Positions 27,294 to 36,077 of a stretch of 64,000 nt of DNA are shown here, in pieces. The stretch comes from Bradyrhizobium sp. CCBAU 51765. Its GTDB lineage: Bacteria > Pseudomonadota > Alphaproteobacteria > Rhizobiales > Xanthobacteraceae. The notes under the pieces are model-generated. The model was not told the origin of the DNA. It worked only from the letters and a program-made list of their open reading frames with translations, and did not search any database. Every line of letters starts with the position of its first letter. Within the stretch, counting starts at the first letter, position 1. Location of the stretch: contig NZ_CP030038.1 in the NCBI RefSeq assembly GCF_015291725.1, positions 4,825,001 through 4,889,000 of the forward strand, read 5' to 3'. A program made the translations under genes and the position numbers.

Positions 27294-30200
27294 CCGAAGG
27301 GGGGATTTCGGCACCTTTCATCCGTTATCCCATCGGCACCTCGCTGCTGATGGCGGGGATCCTCTTCGTCGGTCTCGTCGCCTATCCGCTGCTTCCGGTT
27401 GCGCCGTTGCCGCAGGTGGACTTTCCGACCATCCAGATCACCGCCAACCTGCCCGGCGGCAGCCCCGAGACGATGGCCTCCTCGGTGGCGCAGCCGCTGG
27501 AGCGGCAGTTCGCCCAGATTCCCGGCATCGCTCAGATGACCTCGACGAGCTATCTGGGCACGGCGTCGATCACCATCCAGTTCGACCTCAACCGCAACAT
27601 CGATGGCGCCGCGAATGACGTGCAGGGCGCAATCAACGCTGCCAGCGGCCAGTTGCCCAAAAACCTGCCCTCGCCACCGACCTACCGCAAGGTCAACCCG
27701 GCCGACGCGCCGATCCTGCTATTGTCGGCGACATCAGAGACGCTGCCGCTGACCAGCGTCAGCGACGCGGTTGACGCCCAGCTTGCTCAGCAGATCAGCC
27801 AGCTGTCGGGCGTCGCCCAGGTCTTCATCGGCGGCCAGCAGAAACCCTCGATCCGCATCCAGGTCGACCCGGCGAAGCTCGTCGCCAAGGGCCTGTCGCT
27901 GGAGGACGTGCGCAGCCAGATCGCGATCACCACGGTCGACAGCCCCAAGGGCAACATCGACGGCGAAAAACGCGCCTACACGATCTACGCCAACGACCAG
28001 CTCACCCAGTCGAAGGACTGGAACGACGTCATCATCGCCTATCGCAACGGCGGTCCGTTGCGGATTCGCGACATCGGCCGAGCGGTCAGCGCCGCTGAAG
28101 ACGCCAAGCAGGCGGCCTGGGCCAATGGCAAGCGCGGCGTCTTCCTGGTGATCTTCAAGCAGCCCGGCGCCAACGTCATCGAGACCGTGGACCGGATCAA
28201 GGCGACCCTGCCCCGCCTCGTGGCGGCGATCCCGCCCGCGATCAAGATCGAGCTCATCAGCGACAGAACCACCACCATCCGCGCCGCGGTCGAGGACGTC
28301 CAATTCACGCTGCTGCTGACCATCGCGCTCGTGGTCATGGTGATCTTCATTTTCCTGCGCAGCTTCTGGGCGACGGTCATTCCTACCGTCACGGTTCCGC
28401 TGGCGCTGCTGGGCGCGTGCGCCCTGATGTGGCCGGTCGGCTATTCGCTCGACAATCTGTCGCTGATGGCACTCACCATTGCGGTCGGTTTCGTGGTCGA
28501 CGACGCCATCGTGATGCTCGAGAACATCACCCGCTACATCGAGGAAGGCGACTCGCCGATGGAGGCCGCCTTCAAGGGCTCCAAGGAAATCGGCTTCACC
28601 ATCGTCTCGATCAGCATCTCGCTGGTCGCGGTGCTGATCCCGCTGCTCCTGATGGGCGGCATCATCGGGCGTCTGTTCCGCGAATTCGCCGTGGTGCTGG
28701 CGATGACCATCTTCGTTTCGATGTTCGTGTCGCTGACCCTGACGCCGATGATGGCCTCGCGCTTCCTGCGCGCCCATGGCGAGGTGCAGCACGGCCGCTT
28801 CTATCAATGGAGCGAGCGCGCCTTCGACGCCATGCTGCGCGGCTACGAATATGTGCTCGATCACGCCCTCGCCTGGCGGCGCACCACGCTTGCGATTTTC
28901 TTCGTCACGCTCGGACTGTCGATCTACCTGTTCGTCCTGATCCCGAAGGGCTTCTTCCCGCAGCAGGACGTCGGCCTGATCACCGCCACCTCGGAAGCCT
29001 CGCAGGACATTTCGTTCAAGGAGATGACCCGGCGCCAGGAGGAGCTCGGCAAGATCATCATGGCCGATCCCGACGTTGCCAGCGTTGCCATGTCGATCGG
29101 CGGCAGCGGCCGCGCCGGCAACAACGGCAACCTGTTCATCACGCTGAAACCTCGCGATCAGCGCGAGGCCTCAGCTCAGCAGATCATCGCGCGGCTGCGT
29201 CCGCAGTTCGACAAGGTCGAGGGCGCCCGGCTTTACATGCAGGCGGCCCAGGACGTGCGGCTCGGCGGCCGGCCGACGCGCACGCAGTTCGAATTCACGC
29301 TGCAGGACGCCAATCTTGACGAGCTCAACGAATGGGCGCCCAAGATCCTCGCCAAAATGCAGACCCTGCCGGAGTTGCGCGACGTCGCGACCGACCAGCA
29401 GACGCAGGGCACAACGGTGCAGCTCAAGATCAACCGCGACACCGCCGCCCGCTACGGCATCCAGCCGCAGCTGATCGACGACACGCTCTATGACGCCTTC
29501 GGACAGCGGCAGGTCACGCAGTATTTCACCCAGCTCAACACCTACAAGGTCATTCTCGAAATCCTGCCGGAGATGCAGGGCAATCTCGACAGCTTGAACA
29601 AGCTCTATCTGAAATCGCCGTTGACCGGCGACCAGGTGCCGCTGTCGACCTTCGCAACCTGGACCACCGACCCGGTCCGCCCGCTCTCGATCAGCCATCA
29701 AGGCCAGTTCCCATCGATCACGATCAGCTTCAACCTGGCGCAAGGCGTGGCGCTCGGCCAGGCCACGGAGGCGGTGCAGCGCGCAATGGCCGATCTCGGC
29801 GCACCGCCGACGCTGAACTCCAGCTTCCAGGGCACCGCGCAGGCGTTCCAGCAGTCGCTCGGCACCGTGCCGCTCTTGATCCTCGCCGCCCTCGTCGTGG
29901 TCTACCTGATCCTCGGCATTCTCTACGAGAGCTACATCCACCCGATCACGATCCTGTCGACGCTGCCCTCGGCCGGCGTCGGCGCGCTCGCAATCCTGAT
30001 GGCGGCGGGTTTCGACTTCAGCCTGATCGCGCTGATCGGCATCATCCTGCTGATCGGCATCGTGAAGAAGAACGGCATCATGATGGTCGATTTCGCGATC
30101 GCCGCCGAGCGCGACGAGCACAAGACGCCGGAGGAATCGATTCGTCAGGCCGCGTTGTTGCGTTTCCGCCCGATCATGATGACGACGATGGCCGCGCTTC

Positions 30201-30436
30201 TGGGCGGCGTGCCCTTGATGCTCGGTCACGGCACCGGCGCCGAGATCCGTCAGCCGCTCGGCTACGCCATGGTCGGCGGCCTGATCGTCAGCCAGGCGCT
30301 GACGCTGTTCACCACGCCGGTGGTTTATCTCTATCTCGACAAGCTCAACAACTGGTTCGCCACCTGGGGCCGTTCGGGCGACGGCGAAGGCGACGAGGCC
30401 CCCGAGCACGGCAGCGTCAAGGAAGCCGCCGAGTAA
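27290..30436 (+). CDS. RND efflux transporter permease, MdtB/MuxB-like
   Basis: The protein has 1048 residues with twelve membrane helices and two large periplasmic loops, the full HAE1 architecture. The first helix follows IRYPIGTSLLMAGILFVGLVAYPLLPVAPLPQVDFPTI. The proton-relay Asp pair is in VGFVVDDAIVMLENI near residue 405. Sequence features (PVAPLPQVDFPTIQITANLPG) favour the MdtB/MdtC/MuxB branch, which often works as a two-permease heteromer, yet only one permease gene is present. Likely substrates are drugs, bile-type detergents or plant phenolics. Confidence 0.93.
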   Translation: MTEGGISAPFIRYPIGTSLLMAGILFVGLVAYPLLPVAPLPQVDFPTIQITANLPGGSPETMASSVAQPLERQFAQIPGIAQMTSTSYLGTASITIQFDLNRNIDGAANDVQGAINAASGQLPKNLPSPPTYRKVNPADAPILLLSATSETLPLTSVSDAVDAQLAQQISQLSGVAQVFIGGQQKPSIRIQVDPAKLVAKGLSLEDVRSQIAITTVDSPKGNIDGEKRAYTIYANDQLTQSKDWNDVIIAYRNGGPLRIRDIGRAVSAAEDAKQAAWANGKRGVFLVIFKQPGANVIETVDRIKATLPRLVAAIPPAIKIELISDRTTTIRAAVEDVQFTLLLTIALVVMVIFIFLRSFWATVIPTVTVPLALLGACALMWPVGYSLDNLSLMALTIAVGFVVDDAIVMLENITRYIEEGDSPMEAAFKGSKEIGFTIVSISISLVAVLIPLLLMGGIIGRLFREFAVVLAMTIFVSMFVSLTLTPMMASRFLRAHGEVQHGRFYQWSERAFDAMLRGYEYVLDHALAWRRTTLAIFFVTLGLSIYLFVLIPKGFFPQQDVGLITATSEASQDISFKEMTRRQEELGKIIMADPDVASVAMSIGGSGRAGNNGNLFITLKPRDQREASAQQIIARLRPQFDKVEGARLYMQAAQDVRLGGRPTRTQFEFTLQDANLDELNEWAPKILAKMQTLPELRDVATDQQTQGTTVQLKINRDTAARYGIQPQLIDDTLYDAFGQRQVTQYFTQLNTYKVILEILPEMQGNLDSLNKLYLKSPLTGDQVPLSTFATWTTDPVRPLSISHQGQFPSITISFNLAQGVALGQATEAVQRAMADLGAPPTLNSSFQGTAQAFQQSLGTVPLLILAALVVVYLILGILYESYIHPITILSTLPSAGVGALAILMAAGFDFSLIALIGIILLIGIVKKNGIMMVDFAIAAERDEHKTPEESIRQAALLRFRPIMMTTMAALLGGVPLMLGHGTGAEIRQPLGYAMVGGLIVSQALTLFTTPVVYLYLDKLNNWFATWGRSGDGEGDEAPEHGSVKEAAE

Positions 30437-30500
30437 GCTTGCACTGCGGCTTCCGCGACGCTACAGCGAGGCGCCCGTTTCACGCCAGCGCAGTTTCGCC

Positions 30501-31070
30501 ATGCTCATGCAATCCAGACTTGTCGCCCTTGCCGCAGCTGTCTTGTTGTCAATTGGCGCTGCGCAGGCCCAGCAGGGCGCCAAGAGGAACACCGCGCCCC
30601 CCGCCCCGGCCACACAGCCTGCGCCTGCCCCGACGCAAGCACAGGCGGACGGCACTCCCGGGCAGTCCGGCTGGATCGTCCGCTGCACCAGCGCCAGCCG
30701 CGATGCGCCGCTCGAATGCGCGATGGAGCAGAACGCGGTGCTGACCAAGACCGGCCAGACCGTCCTTCTGGTCAACATCCGCATCGCGCCCGATACCCGC
30801 ACGCCCGTGGCGCTGCTGCAATTGCCGCTTGGCCTCAACCTTCCCATCGGTGCCAAGCTCCAGGTCGACGAGGGCAAGACGGTCGATCTCCAGATCCAGA
30901 CCTGCGAGAACCGCGGCTGCTACGCCTCGATCCCGGTCACGCCGGACCTGCTCGCCGCCTTGCGGTCAGGCAAGCAGCTGAAGGTCTCCTTCCAGAACAT
31001 GGCCAAGGAGACGATCGCGATCCCGATGCCGCTGGGCGATTTCTCGGCCGCTTACGACAAGATCAAGTAA
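30501..31070 (+). CDS. Invasion-associated locus B (IalB) family periplasmic protein
   Basis: The protein has 189 residues (start at 30501, or Met3 at 30507). The signal peptide is LVALAAAVLLSIGAAQAQQ (cleavage near residue 24), followed by a Pro/Ala/Thr linker. The IalB domain (about 60-185) contains four cysteines, in WIVRC, LECAM and TCENRGC, that probably form two disulfides. Function is not established in free-living or symbiotic species; several copies per genome are common. It follows pump 1 by 64 bp and may share its transcript. Confidence 0.85.
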   Translation: MLMQSRLVALAAAVLLSIGAAQAQQGAKRNTAPPAPATQPAPAPTQAQADGTPGQSGWIVRCTSASRDAPLECAMEQNAVLTKTGQTVLLVNIRIAPDTRTPVALLQLPLGLNLPIGAKLQVDEGKTVDLQIQTCENRGCYASIPVTPDLLAALRSGKQLKVSFQNMAKETIAIPMPLGDFSAAYDKIK

Positions 31071-31079
31071 GGGCACACT

Positions 31080-31198
31080 GTCATCGCCCGCCTTGTGCGC
31101 AATTGCGCACTGGGGCGGGCGATCCAGTGTTCCAGAAGCGGCGGTGATTGAGCCGAGAGGCCGCTGCGTACTGGATGCCCGGCCTTCGCGGGCATGAC
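31080..31198. repeat. Composite palindromic repeat carrying GTGCGCAATTGCGCAC
   Basis: The element opens GTCATCGCCCGC and ends GCGGGCATGAC, imperfect complementary arms. Inside is the perfect 16-bp palindrome GTGCGCAATTGCGCAC at 31095-31110. The identical 16-mer recurs at 47012-47027 in the repeat of RND pump 2. It lies between the convergent IalB and arylsulfatase genes and could terminate both. Confidence 0.75.
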
Positions 31199-31209
31199 GC
31201 CGGTTTCCG

Positions 31210-33498
31210 CTATTGCCGCGCCATCTGCGCGTTGCCGACAGCATCGCCATCGAGCTTCTGGTCGTCGTGCATCGTGACCGTGACCCGCAGCAGACGTCCC
31301 TCGTACTCGAACGGCGCCTCGTAGTCCGACACCGGGCTGCCACGGTCGCGCCCGATGTCGAGGCCGGACCACGAGATCAAGGTGTGGAAGCCAAGCTGGG
31401 TCTGGAGCGAACCTGCCGGCTCGCCGTCGATCAGCAGCGTGTATTCCGAGACACCCGTGCGCGCGCCCTTCGCGGGCGGCTCCTTGCGCACGAGCCGTTC
31501 GACGTGAACGCCGAGACGCCGCGCGCCCGGCGGCACCTTGCGGTCCGACCGCACGATCTGGTGGCTGCCGCCGATGTTGAGATCGTGCACGAGATGGCTG
31601 CCCTTGACGTAGAGGCTGTAGCCCGACGTCGCATCGCCGTGTGAGATCAGCACGCCGTCTGCGCCCGCCTCGCCGATCTCGACATGCGCCTCGATCGTGT
31701 AGCTGCGGCTGCGCACATCGGGCGCCACGTCGGTGGGCACATGCCCCATCCCGGCGTGGAAAACGAAGCGGCGGCGCGCGCCGTGGAAGCGCGCGGCATT
31801 CTCCGCAAAGCGCGGCCCGAAGCGGTCGTCGAGCGGCAGGACCTTGTGCTTCTCGGCTTCTTCCCACCATGCCGCGACCATCCGGGCAAGGCGCTCTGGC
31901 TCCTTGGCCGCGAGGTCGTCGGTCTCGGAGAAGTCCGCGTCGAGATGGAACAGCTCCCATTTGTCGTTCTCGAACGGCGTGCCCGACGGATGAAAGGCGA
32001 CGGCCTTCCATCCGTCATGCCAGAACCCGCGATGGCCGAACATCTCGAAATATTGCGGCGAGCCCTTGGAGGGAGCCGACGCCTCCGTGATCGAGCGCGC
32101 AAAGCTCTCGCCTTCCAGCGGCATTTGCTGGCAGCCCGCGATGGTCGCGGGCGCCTCGATGCCGATCAGCTCCAGCAGCGTCGGCGTAAGGTCGCAGGCA
32201 TGGACGAACTGGTGCCGCAGCTCGCCTCGGCTTGCGATCCTCTTTGGCCAGTTGATCACGAAGGGATCGCGGATGCCGCCGCCATGGGTGTTCTGCTTGT
32301 AGCGGCGCAGCGGCGTGTTCGAGGCCATCGCCCAGCCATGCGGGAAATTGCTGTGCGTGTCGGGCCCGCCGATGTCGTCGATGCGGCTGAGCTTTTCAGC
32401 GACCGGCTCCGGCTTGAAGTTGAACGGTCCCATTGCGTTGACGAATCCGAGCGGCCCACCCTCCTGGCTCGCGCCATTGTCGGACATCACGATGATCACG
32501 GTGTTGTCGCGGATACCGGCCGTCTCCAGGAACGAGACGAGGCGGGCAAGATGCCGATCGGAATGGTCGAGCATGCCGGCGAAGGCCGCTTGCAGCCGCG
32601 TGAAGACGCGGCGCTCGTCGGCCGAATGCTCCTCCCAGGCCTTGACGCCGTCATTGCGCGCCGGCATCCGCGTTGCCTCCGGCACCAGCCCCATGGCTTT
32701 CTGGCGCGCCAGCCGCTGCTCGCGCTCGACGTCCCAGCCGTGCGCGAAGGCGGCATCGTAGCTCATGATGATCTCCGCCGGCGCCTGATGCGGCGCGTGA
32801 CAGGCGCCGAGCGCGACCCAGGTGAGCCAGGGGACATCCGGACGGTCGGCATGGTGATCGCCGATGAACCGGATGGTCTGGTCGATCAGATCTTCGGTCA
32901 GATGATAGCCGTCGGCATAGGTGCCGGGCGCATCGATATGCGTGTTGTCGGAGACGAGCTCCGGCGCATATTGATCAGTCTCGGCATCGAGAAAGCCGTA
33001 GAAGCGATCAAAACCGCGTCCGAGCGGCCAGCCGTCGAACGGACCGGTGGCGCCGCTCTCGGTCAGCGGCGTGACATGCCATTTGCCGACCATGTAGTTG
33101 CGGTAGCCGTGCACGCGCAGCATCTCGGCGAGCGTCCCCGCTTCGCGCGCGATCTTGCCGCGATAACCGGGATAACCGGAATCGAAATTGGCAAGGCATC
33201 CAACGCCGACCGAATGGTGGTTGCGCCCGGTGAGCAGCGCCGCGCGCGTGGTCGAGCACATGGCCGAGGTGTGGAAGCCACTGTAACGCAGGCCCTCTGC
33301 GGCGAGCTTGTCGATGGTCGGCGTCCTGATCGCCGAGCCGTAGCAGCCGAAATCGGAGAAGCCGACATCGTCGAACAGCACCACCAGGATGTTCGGCGCA
33401 CCCTCGGGCGGCTTCACGGCCTCCGGCCACCAGGGTTTCGAGTCCGCGACCGTCTTGCCGACGGTCCCGCGGAACGGCGCGGTGCTGCCTGCGCTCAT
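31210..33498 (-). CDS. Arylsulfatase
   Basis: The protein has 762 residues from the ATG at 33498, which has GGGAGGAGC upstream; the open frame continues 34 codons into the operator region. The sulfatase domain starts PNILVVLFDDVGFSDFGCYG with the metal Asp pair at 43-44. The formylglycine signature is C81-S-T-T-R-AALLTGR, with Thr where CxPxR or CxAxR is usual. VMSDNGASQEGG holds further metal ligands. A C-terminal beta-rich domain of about 200 residues follows the catalytic core. No signal peptide is seen, so it is probably cytosolic. It would release sulfate from aryl or alkyl sulfate esters. It is divergent from a TetR regulator. Confidence 0.9.
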   Translation of the reverse strand: MSAGSTAPFRGTVGKTVADSKPWWPEAVKPPEGAPNILVVLFDDVGFSDFGCYGSAIRTPTIDKLAAEGLRYSGFHTSAMCSTTRAALLTGRNHHSVGVGCLANFDSGYPGYRGKIAREAGTLAEMLRVHGYRNYMVGKWHVTPLTESGATGPFDGWPLGRGFDRFYGFLDAETDQYAPELVSDNTHIDAPGTYADGYHLTEDLIDQTIRFIGDHHADRPDVPWLTWVALGACHAPHQAPAEIIMSYDAAFAHGWDVEREQRLARQKAMGLVPEATRMPARNDGVKAWEEHSADERRVFTRLQAAFAGMLDHSDRHLARLVSFLETAGIRDNTVIIVMSDNGASQEGGPLGFVNAMGPFNFKPEPVAEKLSRIDDIGGPDTHSNFPHGWAMASNTPLRRYKQNTHGGGIRDPFVINWPKRIASRGELRHQFVHACDLTPTLLELIGIEAPATIAGCQQMPLEGESFARSITEASAPSKGSPQYFEMFGHRGFWHDGWKAVAFHPSGTPFENDKWELFHLDADFSETDDLAAKEPERLARMVAAWWEEAEKHKVLPLDDRFGPRFAENAARFHGARRRFVFHAGMGHVPTDVAPDVRSRSYTIEAHVEIGEAGADGVLISHGDATSGYSLYVKGSHLVHDLNIGGSHQIVRSDRKVPPGARRLGVHVERLVRKEPPAKGARTGVSEYTLLIDGEPAGSLQTQLGFHTLISWSGLDIGRDRGSPVSDYEAPFEYEGRLLRVTVTMHDDQKLDGDAVGNAQMARQ

Positions 33499-33562
33499 CT
33501 GCTCCTCCCTGTTCGATGCCCGGCGGACGCGGTTGACCCGCAGCTTGCCCGGAGCTAAAACT

Positions 33563-33582
33563 ATAATCATAATTATGATTAT
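33563..33582. promoter_or_regulatory. Perfect 20-bp palindrome, probable TetR operator
   Basis: ATAATCATAATTATGATTAT is identical on both strands. It is strikingly AT-rich in GC-rich surroundings and lies in the 96-bp gap between the divergent arylsulfatase (start 33498) and TetR (start 33595) genes. It is 13 bp from the regulator start and 65 bp from the sulfatase start, a usual position for a repressor of both. Confidence 0.75.
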
Positions 33583-33594
33583 GAACCACGCCGC

Positions 33595-34263
33595 ATGCAA
33601 GCACAGATGAGGCCACGTCCAGAGCCCGAGCTTCGCGACTTCGACCTGCCCGGCGTCACCCCATCGCGGCAGAAGCGCAGCCGCGAGACGACGCTGGCGC
33701 TGCTGCGCGCCGGTGCCGACATGCTGCGGACGCGCAGTCTTGCCGAGCTCTCGATCGAGGGGCTCTGCGCCGAGGTCGGTGCCACCGTCGGCGCCTTCTA
33801 CAGCCGTTTCGAGAGCAAGGAGGCCTATTTCAACGCGCTGACGGCGCTGGCCGCACGCGACGGCGAGCAGCGGCTGGGCGAGATCAGGCGACCGTCATCG
33901 GACACAAATCTCGACCAGCTCTGTCAAATCATCGTCAGCGGCATTGTGGCCTGGATGCGCGGCCATGAGGGCGTGCTGCGCGCCGCGCTCCAGCATGACG
34001 ACACCCGCCCGGACAAATGGACGCCATTCAAGGCGCTCGCCCAGGCAACCACGATGCGCGCCACCCCTCTCCTGCTGCCGGCGATGGGCAGAGGCCGCAA
34101 AGCGGCAAAAACCCGCGCCATCGCCTTCGGCTTCCAGGTCGTGCTGGGCACGCTGGTGAACGCGATTCTCAATGATCCCGGGCCGGTGTCGCTTGCGTCG
34201 AAAGAGATGGAGACGCGGCTCGCCGGCTGCCTTTCGCTGTTGCTCCAGGCGGAGGTCGGTTAA
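33595..34263 (+). CDS. TetR/AcrR family regulator, probably of the arylsulfatase
   Basis: The protein has 222 residues from 33595; Met5 at 33607 is an alternative. After a 25-residue tail the HTH reads TTLALLRAGADMLRTRSLAELSIEGLCAEVGATVGAFYSRFESKEAYF (about 32-80). The C-terminal ligand domain is all-helical. It is divergent from the arylsulfatase gene with a perfect palindrome between them, so repression relieved by a sulfate ester or its alcohol is the simplest model. Confidence 0.88.
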   Translation: MQAQMRPRPEPELRDFDLPGVTPSRQKRSRETTLALLRAGADMLRTRSLAELSIEGLCAEVGATVGAFYSRFESKEAYFNALTALAARDGEQRLGEIRRPSSDTNLDQLCQIIVSGIVAWMRGHEGVLRAALQHDDTRPDKWTPFKALAQATTMRATPLLLPAMGRGRKAAKTRAIAFGFQVVLGTLVNAILNDPGPVSLASKEMETRLAGCLSLLLQAEVG

Positions 34264-34295
34264 CCCGCCGCGAGATAGGCCTTCCGCCCCTGCTC

Positions 34296-34658
34296 TCAGC
34301 CAACGATGTCGTTCGCCCGGAGCAGCGTCGTGAAGCCGCCATAGATCATGCGCTTGCCATCGAACGGCATGCCCTCGAACTTCATCCGCGGGTCCTCCAT
34401 CACCTTCTTGTTGATGGCATCGCGGGTCTCCCGGTCGCGGTAGACGATCCAGGAGAACACCACGACCTCGTCCTCTTTCGCCATCACCGCACGCGGAAAC
34501 GAGGTGAGCTCCCCATAGGGAACGTCGTCGCCGATGCATTCGACATAATCGAGCGCGCCGTGCTCCATCCAGATCGCGCAGGCGGTCGCCGCCAGCGCCT
34601 TGTAGGCCTCGAGCTTGTCTTTCGGCACGGCGAGAACGAAACCATCGACATAGGGCAT
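34296..34658 (-). CDS. DUF1428 domain protein (dimeric ferredoxin-like fold)
   Basis: The protein has 120 residues from the ATG at 34658, with AAGGAG seven bases upstream. It matches the DUF1428/YbaA pattern throughout: MPYVDGFVLAVPKDKLEAYK, ALDYVECIGDD, VVVFSWIVYRDRETRDAINKKVMEDPRM and GKRMIYGGFTTLL. The family is thought to be a small cytosolic dimer of unknown role. It converges with the TetR gene and is followed upstream by tRNA-Gln on the same strand. Confidence 0.88.
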   Translation of the reverse strand: MPYVDGFVLAVPKDKLEAYKALAATACAIWMEHGALDYVECIGDDVPYGELTSFPRAVMAKEDEVVVFSWIVYRDRETRDAINKKVMEDPRMKFEGMPFDGKRMIYGGFTTLLRANDIVG

Positions 34659-34823
34659 TACGGATCTCCTTGGGTTGCACGGCCCAAGGACGATACTGCG
34701 CGCGGCGATCCGACCCGGAAACGCGAATGCGAGATGAGGCAAAGCGTCGCGAGCAGCGACGCGGCCGATCAACTGGCCGTCCTGGCCGGGATTGGAACTA
34801 TGTCTTGGAAAAGTGCGGGGAGC

Positions 34824-34897
34824 TGGCTGGGGAACCTGGATTCGAACCAAGACAAACAGAGTCAGAGTCTGTTGTGCTACCGTTACACCATTCCCCA
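34824..34897 (-). tRNA. tRNA-Gln (anticodon CTG)
   Basis: Read on the minus strand, 74 nt fold as a cloverleaf. The 7-bp acceptor TGGGGAA pairs with TTCCCCA, then a G discriminator and an encoded CCA. The anticodon stem ACAGA/TCTGT encloses loop CTCTGAC, giving anticodon CTG (codon CAG). The T arm contains GGTTCGAATCC. CCA is encoded in the DNA. Confidence 0.93.
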
Positions 34898-35127
34898 CCG
34901 AAGCGCTTGAAATCACTAAGCTTTCTTCGGAAGTCCTGCGAGACTGGCTGAAGTTTCTGCAAATCAGCGCTCGCAGGCCGCTCATATAGCCGCGCTGACC
35001 TTCGGGGTCCAGTCCTTCTGTGAACATCGTCGCGTGTTCTCGCTGCGTTCGCGCTCGAGCGAAACGTCTGGCTGCTCTCCTCAGCCGGTCTTGGCGTCAA
35101 CCGTGGCCAAGCCTCGCGGCGGGCAGT

Positions 35128-36030
35128 TCAGACGAGGATGCGATCGAAGTCCGCGGCGATCCGGGTGCTCGGGAAGATCTTTGCGGCCTCGGCGAGTATC
35201 TCCTCGTCTTCGTAGCGCCCCGACAGATGCGTCAGCACGAGCTGCCCGACGTTGTTCGTGGCCGCAAGGGAAGCCGCTTCTGCCGCGGTGAGGTGGCCAT
35301 AATTCCGCGCGATCGGCGCGTCGCGATCGAGAAACGTCGCCTCGATCACCAGCATGTCGGCGTCGGCAACGTATTGCGACAGCCCCTCGGTGGTCTCGGT
35401 GTCGCCGATCACGACGAGCTTCCTGCCGCCGCTCGGCGGACCGAGGACGTCTTCCGGGTCGACGGTTCGGTTGGCAAGCACGATCGGCCGGCCCGCGGCC
35501 AATTCGCCGCGCAAGGGACCGTCGGGGACACCAAGCGCTATGAGCCGGTCGAACTGAAGGCGACGGCGCGCGGGGCTCTGGAACACGAAACCAAAACTGT
35601 CGGTGTCGCGATGGCGAACCGGAAAACAGTCGATCGTGAATTCGCCGGCGTCGATGACCCGTCCTTCGGTCAGCGGCGCGAACGCGACCGGGATCGGCGC
35701 TCTGCCCGCGCCCCACAGGCCTGCGAGCATTCGGATGACGATGTCGAGCGTTCCTTCCCCGCCGTGAATTGTCATCACGTCGGAGGTCTGCTGCAAGCCC
35801 AGCGTCGAGAACAGGCCGGGGATGCCGAGCATGTGATCGAGATGCGCGTGCGTCAGCAGCATGCGGTCGAGCCGCCGAAAGCCGGCGCCGCTGCGCAACA
35901 ACTGGCGCTGCGTGCCCTCGCCGCAATCAATCAGGACACGCTTGCCTGCGGCCTCCACGAGGAGCGCCGGATGGTTGCGCTCGGCCGAGGGAACGCTGGC
36001 AGAGGTCCCGAGAAATGTCAGGGCGAACAT
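35128..36030 (-). CDS. rnz: Ribonuclease Z
   Basis: The protein has 300 residues from the ATG at 36030 (MFALTFLGTSASVPS); the open frame extends into the upstream gene. The metallo-beta-lactamase zinc motif is H61-A-H63-L-D65-H66 (THAHLDH, where many RNase Z have HGDH). Later ligands are in VIGDTE and LTHLSGRY. It trims the 3' trailer of tRNA precursors. The tRNA-Gln just downstream carries an encoded CCA and so may be a poor substrate. Confidence 0.92.
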   Translation of the reverse strand: MFALTFLGTSASVPSAERNHPALLVEAAGKRVLIDCGEGTQRQLLRSGAGFRRLDRMLLTHAHLDHMLGIPGLFSTLGLQQTSDVMTIHGGEGTLDIVIRMLAGLWGAGRAPIPVAFAPLTEGRVIDAGEFTIDCFPVRHRDTDSFGFVFQSPARRRLQFDRLIALGVPDGPLRGELAAGRPIVLANRTVDPEDVLGPPSGGRKLVVIGDTETTEGLSQYVADADMLVIEATFLDRDAPIARNYGHLTAAEAASLAATNNVGQLVLTHLSGRYEDEEILAEAAKIFPSTRIAADFDRILV

Positions 36031-36077
36031 GGTCGTCACGAGCCCAGAAGGTGGTTGAGGCCGCCCGTCCGGCAGGC

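Noticed and set aside
27734..28864. 376-codon minus-strand frame, and a 412-codon one at 29171-30409, opposite RND pump 1
   Set aside because: Both are charged antisense shadows of the permease; neither shows a folded-domain pattern.
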